64,000 bases of DNA from Adhaeribacter rhizoryzae (GTDB lineage: Bacteria > Bacteroidota > Bacteroidia > Cytophagales > Hymenobacteraceae): positions 62,001 through 126,000 of the forward strand of contig NZ_VWSF01000005.1 in NCBI RefSeq assembly GCF_008629685.1, given 5' to 3'. The position numbers were made by a program, and so were the translations under genes. Numbering within the stretch: position 1 is the stretch's first letter; every line of letters begins with the position of its first letter. Under the pieces are notes generated by a model. It was not told the origin of the DNA. It searched no databases and saw only the letters and a program-made list of their open reading frames with translations. Of the stretch, positions 53,302-60,940 are shown in pieces.

Positions 53302-53895
53302 TTATTCATTCTCCAAAATGAACACGTGGGCTCTTTTGGGCCCGTGGGCGCCAATTACCAACGACTGTTCAATATCGGCGGTGCGGCTTGGGCCGGCAAT
53401 AAACACCCCGTAATCCGGAAAAGATTTAGGCAGTATTGCGTAAGCTTCGTGCATGGTGCCTACTATTTTGCTTTGGGGCAATACCAGAACCAGGTGCTCA
53501 CAAATAAAAGGCAATACACGCGTTGGAATATTTTCGACCGAAACCCAAATGGCTCCGTTCTCGGCTACGCCTAACGAACCAGTTACGACGGCTACTTCCA
53601 GGTTGGCTAAAATGTGCCCCTGCGCAATGGCATCGGTGGGTGCCAGGCCGTAACCTACAGCCGGAATTGTGTTCATTACCCGTTCGGGCTGGTCGAAAAG
53701 AACTTGCAGTTCTTGCCCGATAGTGGTAAAATCCGGTACTATTGAAACTACACCGCCAGCGCTGGTAAAGCTTTTTACAAAAGCCGGTAGTCGTTCGGGT
53801 TCGGTAACGGTAGCAAACGTAATATTTTGGGGTAAAGGTATTGCTACCGGTTTGTTCTGGCGGACCTGATTTAATATTTTTTCGCGGCTAGTCAT
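53302..53895 (-). CDS. lutC: Lactate utilization protein C (LUD domain)
   Basis: A 197-residue soluble LUD-domain protein of the LutC/YkgG type, the third subunit of the L-lactate oxidising complex LutABC. The core begins LPAFVKSFTSAGGVVSIV. AVVTGSLGVAENGAIWVSVEN is the conserved LUD stretch, and FIAGPSRTADIEQSLVIGAHGPK is the typical end. It is 8 bases into the end of lutB, so the two are translationally coupled. The order lutA-lutB-lutC matches other bacteria. Confidence 0.93.
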   Translation of the reverse strand: MTSREKILNQVRQNKPVAIPLPQNITFATVTEPERLPAFVKSFTSAGGVVSIVPDFTTIGQELQVLFDQPERVMNTIPAVGYGLAPTDAIAQGHILANLEVAVVTGSLGVAENGAIWVSVENIPTRVLPFICEHLVLVLPQSKIVGTMHEAYAILPKSFPDYGVFIAGPSRTADIEQSLVIGAHGPKRAHVFILENE

Positions 53896-55282
53896 GTTGT
53901 TTTTTGTTTTTAAGGTACCAATCCCGGAAACTTTCTTTCGGCGGTGCGGGCATGTCGCGTTGTTTGGCCCAAGGGTTCATGGCTTTGTTGTTGGCCAAGC
54001 CAGGTAGCAGGCGCATCATGGTGCGGCCCGATTTGCCGGCTATGCGGTAAAGTGTTGGGTTGGCGAGTAAAGAACCCATGGCTTTCATGCTTTGCTTTTT
54101 GGTGGCAGGCACATAACCTTCTTCGCCCAATACCTGCCGCCATTTGTACAACTGGTTATGAATATCTATTTTAACCGGACATACATTGGTGCAGGAGCCG
54201 CAAAGAGTAGAGGCAAAAGGTAAATCGGCGTTTTTACGCATATCCATATTAGGGGCCAGAATAGCACCAATCGGTCCCGAAATAGCATAATGGTAGCTGT
54301 GCCCGCCGCTCCGGCGATAAACCGGACAAGTATTGATACAGGCTCCGCAGCGAATACATTTAAGCGAATTATAGAAATCTTTGCGGCCCAACTGCACGCT
54401 ACGGCCATTATCTACCAGCACCAGGTGCATTTCCTGACCTTTGGCCGGCCGGTGAAAATGGCTGGAGTAAGTAGTAATTGGCTGACCGGTAGCACTGCGA
54501 GCTAATAAGCGTAAAAACACGCCCAGGTTTTCGGCTTTGGGTATTATTTTTTCGATGCCCATGCAGGCAATATGTACTTTGGCTAAATGCGCACCCATAT
54601 CGGCGTTGCCTTCGTTGGTGCATACCACAAAACCGCCGGTTTCAGCAATGGCAAAATTTACCCCGGTTATAGCTAAATCAGAGGTCAGGAATTTTTCGCG
54701 TAAATGCTGTCGGGCCGCTTCGGTGAGGTAAGCGGGGTCGCTGGCACCTTTTTCGGTACCCAAATGGATATGAAATAATTCGCCAACTTCTTCTTTGCGC
54801 TTGTGAATGCAAGGCAGCACAATGTGACTGGGCGGTTCTTTGGCCAGTTGTACCACGCGCTCGCCTAAATCCGTATCAATTACATCAATGCCGTTCTCCA
54901 GTAAATAATCATTCAGGTGGCATTCTTCCGTCAGCATCGATTTGCTTTTTACCAGCTTCTGAATGCCGTGCTGCTGAATAATATTCAGTACAATCTGGTT
55001 GTGTTCGGCGGCATCGGCAGCCCAGTGTACCTTAATACCGTTTTGCAGGGCGTTCTGCTCAAACTGTTCCAGGTAATTATCCAGGTTGCCCAACACGTTT
55101 TGTTTTATTTGCGAAGCCGTTTCGCGGAGCAGTTCCCAGTCGGGTATTTGCTTGGTAGCTACGTCGCGTTTTTCCCGGATAAACCACAAAGCTTTGTCGT
55201 GCCAGTTGGCGCGTTCTTCGTCTTGCAAAAATACCTCAGCAGCGGTAGCGTGGTCCGTAGGTATGATGTGTTCGTTATGCAT
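53888..55282 (-). CDS. lutB: Lactate utilization iron-sulfur protein B
   Basis: A 464-residue protein. The N-terminal two-thirds is a LUD domain (VKSKSMLTEECHLNDYLLENG, VNFAIAETGGFVVCTNEGNA). Two ferredoxin-type 4Fe-4S motifs follow: CIRCGACINTCPVYRRSGG near 313-331 and CGSCTNVCPVKIDIH near 365-379. It is the central electron-transfer subunit of the L-lactate oxidising complex. The gene overlaps lutA and lutC by 8 bases each. Confidence 0.95.
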   Translation of the reverse strand: MHNEHIIPTDHATAAEVFLQDEERANWHDKALWFIREKRDVATKQIPDWELLRETASQIKQNVLGNLDNYLEQFEQNALQNGIKVHWAADAAEHNQIVLNIIQQHGIQKLVKSKSMLTEECHLNDYLLENGIDVIDTDLGERVVQLAKEPPSHIVLPCIHKRKEEVGELFHIHLGTEKGASDPAYLTEAARQHLREKFLTSDLAITGVNFAIAETGGFVVCTNEGNADMGAHLAKVHIACMGIEKIIPKAENLGVFLRLLARSATGQPITTYSSHFHRPAKGQEMHLVLVDNGRSVQLGRKDFYNSLKCIRCGACINTCPVYRRSGGHSYHYAISGPIGAILAPNMDMRKNADLPFASTLCGSCTNVCPVKIDIHNQLYKWRQVLGEEGYVPATKKQSMKAMGSLLANPTLYRIAGKSGRTMMRLLPGLANNKAMNPWAKQRDMPAPPKESFRDWYLKNKKQHD

Positions 55283-56015
55283 AACTTCCGTTTAATATTT
55301 CGGCAATATGAACTACTTTAACCGGGCTTTTCTGGCGTCTTAAAATGCCTTCCAGGTGCATTAAACACGACATATCGCCGCCGGTAATATATTCTGCCTG
55401 GTGCTGCAAATGGTCCTGCACCCGGTCTTTCCCCATCTTCACCGAAACGGCTTCTTCCGACACGCAAAACGTACCGCCAAAACCGCAGCACTCATCTTTC
55501 CGGTTCAGCGGAATCAGTTCCAAATCTTTAACCATATTCAGCAGATAACCGGGTTTCGAAAAGTCTTCGGCTACTAACTCCGACATCTGGCTTAGGTGCA
55601 AACCGCGCTGCCCGTGGCAACTAATATGAAAACCAACTTTATGCGGGAAGCGGGCATCCAAATCCTTTATTTGCAGAATATCGGTTAAAAACTCGCACAA
55701 CTCATAAATGCGGCTTTGAATGTGTTTGGCTTCGGCCGGATTTTTATCGTCGTGTAAATGTTCTTTTACGTGCAGTACGCAACTTCCGGAAGGCGACACA
55801 ATGTAATCGTACTGGGCAAAGTTTTTCGTAAACAACGCATCACAACCTTTCGCGTATTTTTCGAAGCCCGAATTTGCCATAGGTTGCCCGCAGCAGGTTT
55901 GGTTAAGCGGGTAATCTACATCCAGGCCGAGTTTTTCGAGTAGTTGCAAAGTGGCAATAGCTACCTGGGGGTAAAACTGGTCCACATAACACGGAATAAA
56001 TAATCCGACTTTCAT
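55275..56015 (-). CDS. lutA: Lactate utilization protein A (CCG-domain oxidoreductase)
   Basis: A 246-residue protein with two cysteine-rich CCG domains: NQTCCGQPMANSGFE near 38-52 and DECCGFGGTFCVSEEAVS further on. They ligate an iron-sulfur cluster or heterodisulfide-type site, as in GlcF and HdrB. It is the first gene of lutABC, which oxidises L-lactate to pyruvate. The operon is divergent from an AraC gene 380 bases away, which may control it. Confidence 0.94.
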   Translation of the reverse strand: MKVGLFIPCYVDQFYPQVAIATLQLLEKLGLDVDYPLNQTCCGQPMANSGFEKYAKGCDALFTKNFAQYDYIVSPSGSCVLHVKEHLHDDKNPAEAKHIQSRIYELCEFLTDILQIKDLDARFPHKVGFHISCHGQRGLHLSQMSELVAEDFSKPGYLLNMVKDLELIPLNRKDECCGFGGTFCVSEEAVSVKMGKDRVQDHLQHQAEYITGGDMSCLMHLEGILRRQKSPVKVVHIAEILNGSYA

Positions 56016-56395
56016 AGATTTTTAATTAATACGGTGGTGGAATACTTAGCCATTTGAAATCTTTGGTATCGAACGACATACCTAAAAAGCTACGGTTTTC
56101 GCAGCAACATAAACTTAATTAATCTTGGTACCTGACCCCACAGTTGTCATTCAGGAGGAAACTATTTTGTTACCTACTAAATAGGTTCCTCCTGAATAAC
56201 AATGGTGAAGTGCTTTATCCTTTTTATCTTCTCCATTTCTAATCCTTCTGAAATATTCAAGACAATTTACAATAGGCTAATATTTACAAATAAATACATT
56301 TGCTACTAAAGTAAAATGTTAAATATTGGCCAGGTTTGATACTATTTTAACCTTATTAAATTAAATTGGCCTTTTAACTTGGTAGAATATAGGTA
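56016..56395. other. Divergent region between lutA and the AraC gene
   Basis: 380 bases. A palindromic repeat (56144-56202) occupies the middle. AT-rich DNA on each side should hold both promoters; no clear operator was found. Confidence 0.5.
56144..56202. repeat. Palindromic repeat, TTGTCATTCAGGAGGAA type
   Basis: TTGTCATTCAGGAGGAA (56144-56160) pairs with TTCCTCCTGAATAACAA (56186-56202) at 16 of 17 positions. The same arm TGTCATTCAGGAGGAA is at 46394. Confidence 0.85.
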
Positions 56396-57256
56396 ATGAA
56401 GCCACATTTACTGAAAGTAGAGGTAGTGCCGGAGCAGTCGTTTGCCGTACGGCAACAGGTAAATCCGTTGTTTTACAACCAGTGGCATTACCACGAAGAA
56501 CTCGAACTTACTTATGTGCAGGAAGGCTCCGGCATCCGGTTTGTGGGTGATAGTATTCAGAATTTTCAGGCCGGCGATTTAATTTTACTCGGGTCTAATT
56601 TGCCGCATTTCTGGCGGGGCGAAAACCAAACGGCGGCTAATGAGTCTACGGAGTGCCAGGCCATGGTGGTACAATTTACAGCTAACTTTTGGGGCGATAC
56701 CTTCCTGGATTTGCCCGAACTAAGTATTATAAAAGAGTTATTCCGGAAAGCCCGGCGCGGCATTCATATAAAAGGTGAAACCCGCCAAAGGGTTGCAGAA
56801 CAAATGCAGGCCATGGTTGGCGCAAAAGGCTTAGACCGCCTAACGGCGCTGCTGCACATTTTGCAATTAATTGCCCTGTCGTCCGAAACTACTTTTCTTT
56901 CCAGCGATGGCTTTAATATTCCGCTAAACGATCAGGACACCCGCCGGATTGCCAAAATACACGCTTTTACCCTGGCTAACTTTAGTCAAAAAATTAAATT
57001 GGAAGAAGTGGCCGCCACGGTGCACCTAAGTCCCAATGCTTTTTGTCGTTATTTTAAAACCCACACCCGCAAAACCTACTCCCAGTTTTTGTTAGAAATC
57101 CGGATTGGCCACGCCTGCAAATTACTAATGGAAGACCGGTTAAGCATTGGCCAGATTTGCCTTGAAAGCGGCTTTGCTAATTTTTCGAACTTTAACCGCT
57201 ACTTTAAAGCCATTACCAACTTAACGCCGCAGGCTTATGCCCGCATGTACCGGTAG
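56396..57256 (+). CDS. AraC-family transcriptional regulator
   Basis: A 286-residue regulator. The N-terminal half is a cupin-type sensor domain (NQWHYHEELELTYVQEGSG, FQAGDLILLGSNLPH). The C-terminal 100 residues hold two helix-turn-helix units typical of AraC (KLEEVAATVHLSPNAFCRYF, then IGQICLESGFANFSNFNRYF, FKAITNLTPQAYARMY). It stands between lutABC and a GntR gene, upstream of rhamnose genes. A role as activator of lut or of rhamnose use is plausible, but no binding site was seen. Confidence 0.92.
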   Translation: MKPHLLKVEVVPEQSFAVRQQVNPLFYNQWHYHEELELTYVQEGSGIRFVGDSIQNFQAGDLILLGSNLPHFWRGENQTAANESTECQAMVVQFTANFWGDTFLDLPELSIIKELFRKARRGIHIKGETRQRVAEQMQAMVGAKGLDRLTALLHILQLIALSSETTFLSSDGFNIPLNDQDTRRIAKIHAFTLANFSQKIKLEEVAATVHLSPNAFCRYFKTHTRKTYSQFLLEIRIGHACKLLMEDRLSIGQICLESGFANFSNFNRYFKAITNLTPQAYARMYR

Positions 57257-57877
57257 CCGCCTTAATGCCATATTTATAATCGGCAACAGGGCTAAACTAT
57301 TTGGTTTAACAGAAACCGGAATAATTAATCTTAATTAGGACTTTCGCAAGATTATTTATAGTCCACCTGCGGAGGGAGCAAGGGGGATGGTTTACAGTGA
57401 AGTTGTTTAGCATTTTTAAGTTGGATGAACCTTTGCCCTTGCTGTGTGTTTTCACCAGCAAGTAGTTTGGCAGAAGTTTTAGAATTGGCGGTGATAACAC
57501 CACCAATGGCACCAGAATCTGTTTGAAACGGAAATGCTAAACAACTTCAGTGTTAAAAACTAATTTGCGCAAGTCCTGCTAATAATTATTTCGGAGGTTC
57601 AGGATAAAATTCAACCTGCTTTTTTACCGGTTTTAATAATTTATTCCTCTTTAAACTGACGAGAACTTTCTTGTAAATAGTCTAACAATATTCTGTTTTG
57701 TTAGAATTACTTATAATAAAGTGGCTATAAGGTTTTAAAATTTAAATATTTATAGCGCAATTTTAGCTCGCATTTTTCAAATTTCAGCATCATATTTATT
57801 TATAAAGTTAGAATTTATCAAAAAATAGCTTATTTTAGATTGCAATAAGCGTTGGCAAACCCCCAATTAAATTATTT
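57257..57877. other. Gene-free region holding a MITE-like element
   Basis: 621 bases between the AraC and GntR genes. The element at 57337-57577 takes up the first half. The second half is AT-rich and should carry the GntR promoter; nothing clear was found. Confidence 0.5.
57337..57577. mobile_element. MITE-like 241-bp element with terminal and internal inverted repeats
   Basis: AGGACTTTCGCAA (57337-57349) and TTGCGCAAGTCCT (57565-57577) are terminal inverted repeats (12 of 13). A second pair inside (57394-57415 with 57532-57553) matches at 21 of 22 positions. Between them lie two more hairpins, one of them ATTGGCGGTG/CACCACCAAT (57484-57493 with 57498-57507), shared with 7955-8023. It codes for no useful protein. 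No clear target duplication was seen. Confidence 0.75.
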
Positions 57878-58894
57878 ATGGAACTTCTGGATCGTATAGA
57901 TGAATCGTCTACCATACCTAAATATTTACAGGTTGTAAACGCCATTATTTCGGACATAGAAGAAGGCATTTTAAAACACGGGCAGCGCATTCCTTCCATC
58001 AACGAAACCAGCGAAATGTATTATTTATCGCGCGACACGGTTGAGAAGGCTTATAAAGAACTGCGCGAACGCGGAATTATTAATTCGGTTAGGGGTAAGG
58101 GCAATTATATTTGTCAGAAGTTTTCGGTAAATAAAACCCGGGTGCTTTTGCTTTTTAACAAGTTAAGCACTTACAAAAAAAACATGTATTATTCGCTGCT
58201 GCGCACCCTCGGCGAAGATGCCATAGTAGATTTGCACGTGCACCACAACGATGGTAAAGTTTGCGAAGCTTTGATTCAGGAAAACCTGGGCAAGTATAAC
58301 TATTACGTTATTATGCCGCATTTCTACGAGCACGCCGATACCATTATGCAAACCATTAGCAAGATACCGTCTAATAAATTGCTTTTGCTCGATAAAAACC
58401 TGGATAGGTATGCCGGTGAGTGTGCGGCCATTTACCAGGACTTTGAACGGGATATAAATAATGCTTTACATTCGGGCATTGATTTATTATACAAATACGA
58501 AAAACTGGTAATGGTTTACCCCAAAGATATTCCGTATCCCATTGAAATTGTAAAAGGATTTCAGCGGTTTTGCCAGGAAACTTCTTTTGCTTGCAGCGTA
58601 GTAGATGGCATTGATGAAGAAGCCATTACCGAAAAAACGGCCTTTATTGTGCTGGAAGAATCGGATCTGGTAGATTTAATAAAATACGCGCGGGTTAATA
58701 ATCTGGAACTTGGCCAGGACTTGGGCATTATTTCGTACAACGATACCCCTTTAAAAGAAATATTAGCCAACGGCATTACCGTTATTTCCACCGACCACGA
58801 GAAAATGGGTGAAACGGCCGCTTACATGATTATTAATAAAAGAAAAGGAAAAATTCGCAACCCATTTACCCTTATCCGCCGCAATTCGCTTTAG
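57878..58894 (+). CDS. GntR-family regulator with LacI-type sensor domain
   Basis: A 338-residue repressor. About 1-75 is the winged helix of GntR (PKYLQVVNAIISDIEEGIL, SINETSEMYYLSRDTVEKAY, RGIINSVRGKGNYI). The rest is a periplasmic-binding-protein-like effector domain (VLLLFNKLSTYKKNMYYSLL, NYYVIMPHF, LGIISYNDTPLKEILANGIT). This architecture is the AraR type, which binds sugars. It lies between lut/AraC and rhaM/rhamnosidase, so rhamnose or a breakdown product is a reasonable effector. A hairpin terminator follows. Confidence 0.92.
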   Translation: MELLDRIDESSTIPKYLQVVNAIISDIEEGILKHGQRIPSINETSEMYYLSRDTVEKAYKELRERGIINSVRGKGNYICQKFSVNKTRVLLLFNKLSTYKKNMYYSLLRTLGEDAIVDLHVHHNDGKVCEALIQENLGKYNYYVIMPHFYEHADTIMQTISKIPSNKLLLLDKNLDRYAGECAAIYQDFERDINNALHSGIDLLYKYEKLVMVYPKDIPYPIEIVKGFQRFCQETSFACSVVDGIDEEAITEKTAFIVLEESDLVDLIKYARVNNLELGQDLGIISYNDTPLKEILANGITVISTDHEKMGETAAYMIINKRKGKIRNPFTLIRRNSL

Positions 58895-58931
58895 TTTATT
58901 TTATAGAGCGAATATTTATTTTAAAATCACC

Positions 58932-58967
58932 AGCCCTGCCGTACCTCTACAGCGGGGCTTTTGTTTT
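58932..58967 (+). terminator. Intrinsic terminator of the GntR gene
   Basis: AGCCCTGC pairs with GCGGGGCT (one G-T pair) and is followed by TTTGTTTT. Confidence 0.8.
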
Positions 58968-59050
58968 CTGTTGATTAAAGCGGCTATCTCTTAATATTTA
59001 GTTTGTCGGGGTACTTGTTTACCTAGCTCCTAATATTGATCTCCAATATT

Positions 59051-60310
59051 TTATAAGTTTTGTTTTAGCTTTTGGGCTACTTCCTGCGGTGTCAGATCCA
59101 CGGCTACCATGGTGCCCCGGTTATCGAACAAAATATTAAACGGAATATCCCGGATACGGAATCTTCTATATTCGTCCGCATATTTGCCTTTCAACTCTGA
59201 TACCTGCCGGAAAGTTAGGGCTTCGTCCGCAATGGCCTGCGTCCAGGCGCGGTAATCCTGGTCGAAGGAAACCGCAATTATTTCGAAGCCTTGTTTTTGG
59301 TGTTGCTGATAAATTTTCTGGTATTCCGTCATTTGCGAGCGGGATGGCACATTCCAGGAAGCCCAAAAAGTAAGCAACGTATATTTATTCTGGTTGAATA
59401 TTTTTTTTACATCCAGTTCTTCCTGATCGGGCGTTTTTCCTTTTAAGTAAGTAATGCTGCTGCCCACCCAGTGCTGTTTATATTTGGCCGGTTTGTCGGG
59501 CAGGTTAAGTTTGCGGGCTAAAGCTTGCCCGTAGAAAGTAATTTGCTTGCTCAAAGGCAAAGCTTTAAAATAGCGGTAAAAACGGTAATTAGTGGTTTTT
59601 TCGTGGTGGTTTTCCAGCATGGCCAGAATAGTCACTTCGGACTGCGGGTGTTGCCGGATAAATAAATCGGCAGCATAAGCCTTGTACAGCGAATATTTAT
59701 AAGGCACCTGTTGCACCGAATCGGCCCAGGCATTTATTAATTTGGGGTTACCCGAGTCGTAAGTAGACCGGAAAGCCGTGTACGTTTCTTTTTCCTTTTT
59801 TAAATAAGCTACCGTTAAGCTATCTTGTAATAAAAGAAATTTGGTTATGTCGGCTTGCACTGGCGAAGAAGAAGTTACGCTGATTTTGTCGAAAGCACCA
59901 GTTCGCCCGGCTGGGAGTAAATTGCTTTGGAACCGCTGAAGTTTGCCGGGCGCTAAACCATTTGCATCAGCCGTTAGGTGTATTAATTCGGCGGGCAAAT
60001 AAACAATAGCTACCATGGGTTTGCCGGTTACTTTATCCTTAATGTGTACCTCGTAAAAGCCGGCCTGCGTGGTACGCCCCTTCAGCGTAAACCGGTTATT
60101 TTTAACTGAATCGAGCCGGATAGGGGTTTGTTCCGCAAATTTGTATTGGTTAAAGTCGTAGAGTTGTAGTTTTACCTCACAACCTTCGCAGTTAGCCACC
60201 TCGCCGGTAATTTTATAGCTGCGGCCCTTTAAATGCTTTACTTCCTGCTGACACGAAGCAAAGCCCATTAATACCAACACAAGAAGCAGTATATTTCTTT
60301 TAATTTTCAT
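59051..60310 (-). CDS. Thioredoxin-like lipoprotein (TlpA/AhpC-TSA type) without CxxC
   Basis: From Met at 60310 the protein has 419 residues; an upstream start at 60325 adds five. The lipobox FASC lies near residue 20. About 30-120 is a DUF4369-like beta domain (YKITGEVANCEGCEVKLQLYD). A helical middle follows. The last 140 residues are a thioredoxin fold (YTLLTFWASWNVPSRSQM, IIAVSFDQDYRAWTQAI, IRDIPFNILFDNRGTMVA). Where thioredoxins have WCGPC, this has W-N-V-P-S, so both redox cysteines are missing. The cis-Pro before FNILFD is kept. It is unlikely to be a disulfide enzyme; a binding role is possible. Family relatives take part in cytochrome maturation and peroxide defence. Confidence 0.85.
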   Translation of the reverse strand: MKIKRNILLLVLVLMGFASCQQEVKHLKGRSYKITGEVANCEGCEVKLQLYDFNQYKFAEQTPIRLDSVKNNRFTLKGRTTQAGFYEVHIKDKVTGKPMVAIVYLPAELIHLTADANGLAPGKLQRFQSNLLPAGRTGAFDKISVTSSSPVQADITKFLLLQDSLTVAYLKKEKETYTAFRSTYDSGNPKLINAWADSVQQVPYKYSLYKAYAADLFIRQHPQSEVTILAMLENHHEKTTNYRFYRYFKALPLSKQITFYGQALARKLNLPDKPAKYKQHWVGSSITYLKGKTPDQEELDVKKIFNQNKYTLLTFWASWNVPSRSQMTEYQKIYQQHQKQGFEIIAVSFDQDYRAWTQAIADEALTFRQVSELKGKYADEYRRFRIRDIPFNILFDNRGTMVAVDLTPQEVAQKLKQNL

Positions 60311-60563
60311 TAAATCTGAACCCACCTATTTGTAAAACCATAAAGTAAGAAATATTTGTAAAAAGGCCATCCTAATCTTAAAATGGAATGCTAATATTAT
60401 ATGCTGCTTTAAAAAGTAAAAGTTTTGTATCAACCTTAGCATATTTCGGTTTAAAACTTAATTTTTATATCACAAAATAGGAACGGCCGGTTTTATTTTA
60501 CAGGATACAACAGGATAAATAAAAATTAATGATTTCATAAATAATACAAAACATACAACTCAG

Positions 60564-60875
60564 ATGCAGCGATTTGCTTTTAAAATGAAATTGAAACCTG
60601 GTTTTGAGGCAGAATACCAGAAACGACACAACGAAATCTGGCCCGAACTGGCGCAATTATTAAAAGAAGCCGGCGTAAGCGATTATGCAATATTTCTGGA
60701 TGAAGAAACTAATACGCTCTTTGCTGTGCAAAAACAAGCCGGTCAATCGTCGCAGGATTTGGGCAGCACCGCCATTGTGCAGAAATGGTGGGCTTACATG
60801 GCCGATATCATGGACACCAACCCGGATAATTCGCCGGTAACGGTGCCTTTAAAAGAAGTATTTTATTTACCGTAA
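60564..60875 (+). CDS. rhaM: L-rhamnose mutarotase
   Basis: A 103-residue enzyme that interconverts alpha- and beta-L-rhamnose, speeding rhamnose isomerisation. The family signature is clear: MQRFAFKMKLKPGFEAEYQK, then HNEIWPELAQLLKEAGVSDY with the active-site His, FLDEETNTLFAVQ, and VQKWWAYMADIMDTNPDNSP at the end. The length is normal. A rhamnosidase-type gene begins 65 bases downstream on the same strand, so the two look like an operon for release and use of rhamnose. Confidence 0.95.
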   Translation: MQRFAFKMKLKPGFEAEYQKRHNEIWPELAQLLKEAGVSDYAIFLDEETNTLFAVQKQAGQSSQDLGSTAIVQKWWAYMADIMDTNPDNSPVTVPLKEVFYLP

Positions 60876-60940
60876 CTTTCGCGGGTAAGCTTTTCTATTG
60901 TTTTGTGCCACCTGGCTTTACTGCTTAATATTTTATTTTG

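Noticed and set aside
57306-57512. 68-residue minus-strand frame
   Set aside because: It lies inside the MITE-like element and arises from its inverted repeats; the related copy at 8 kb has a stop in it.
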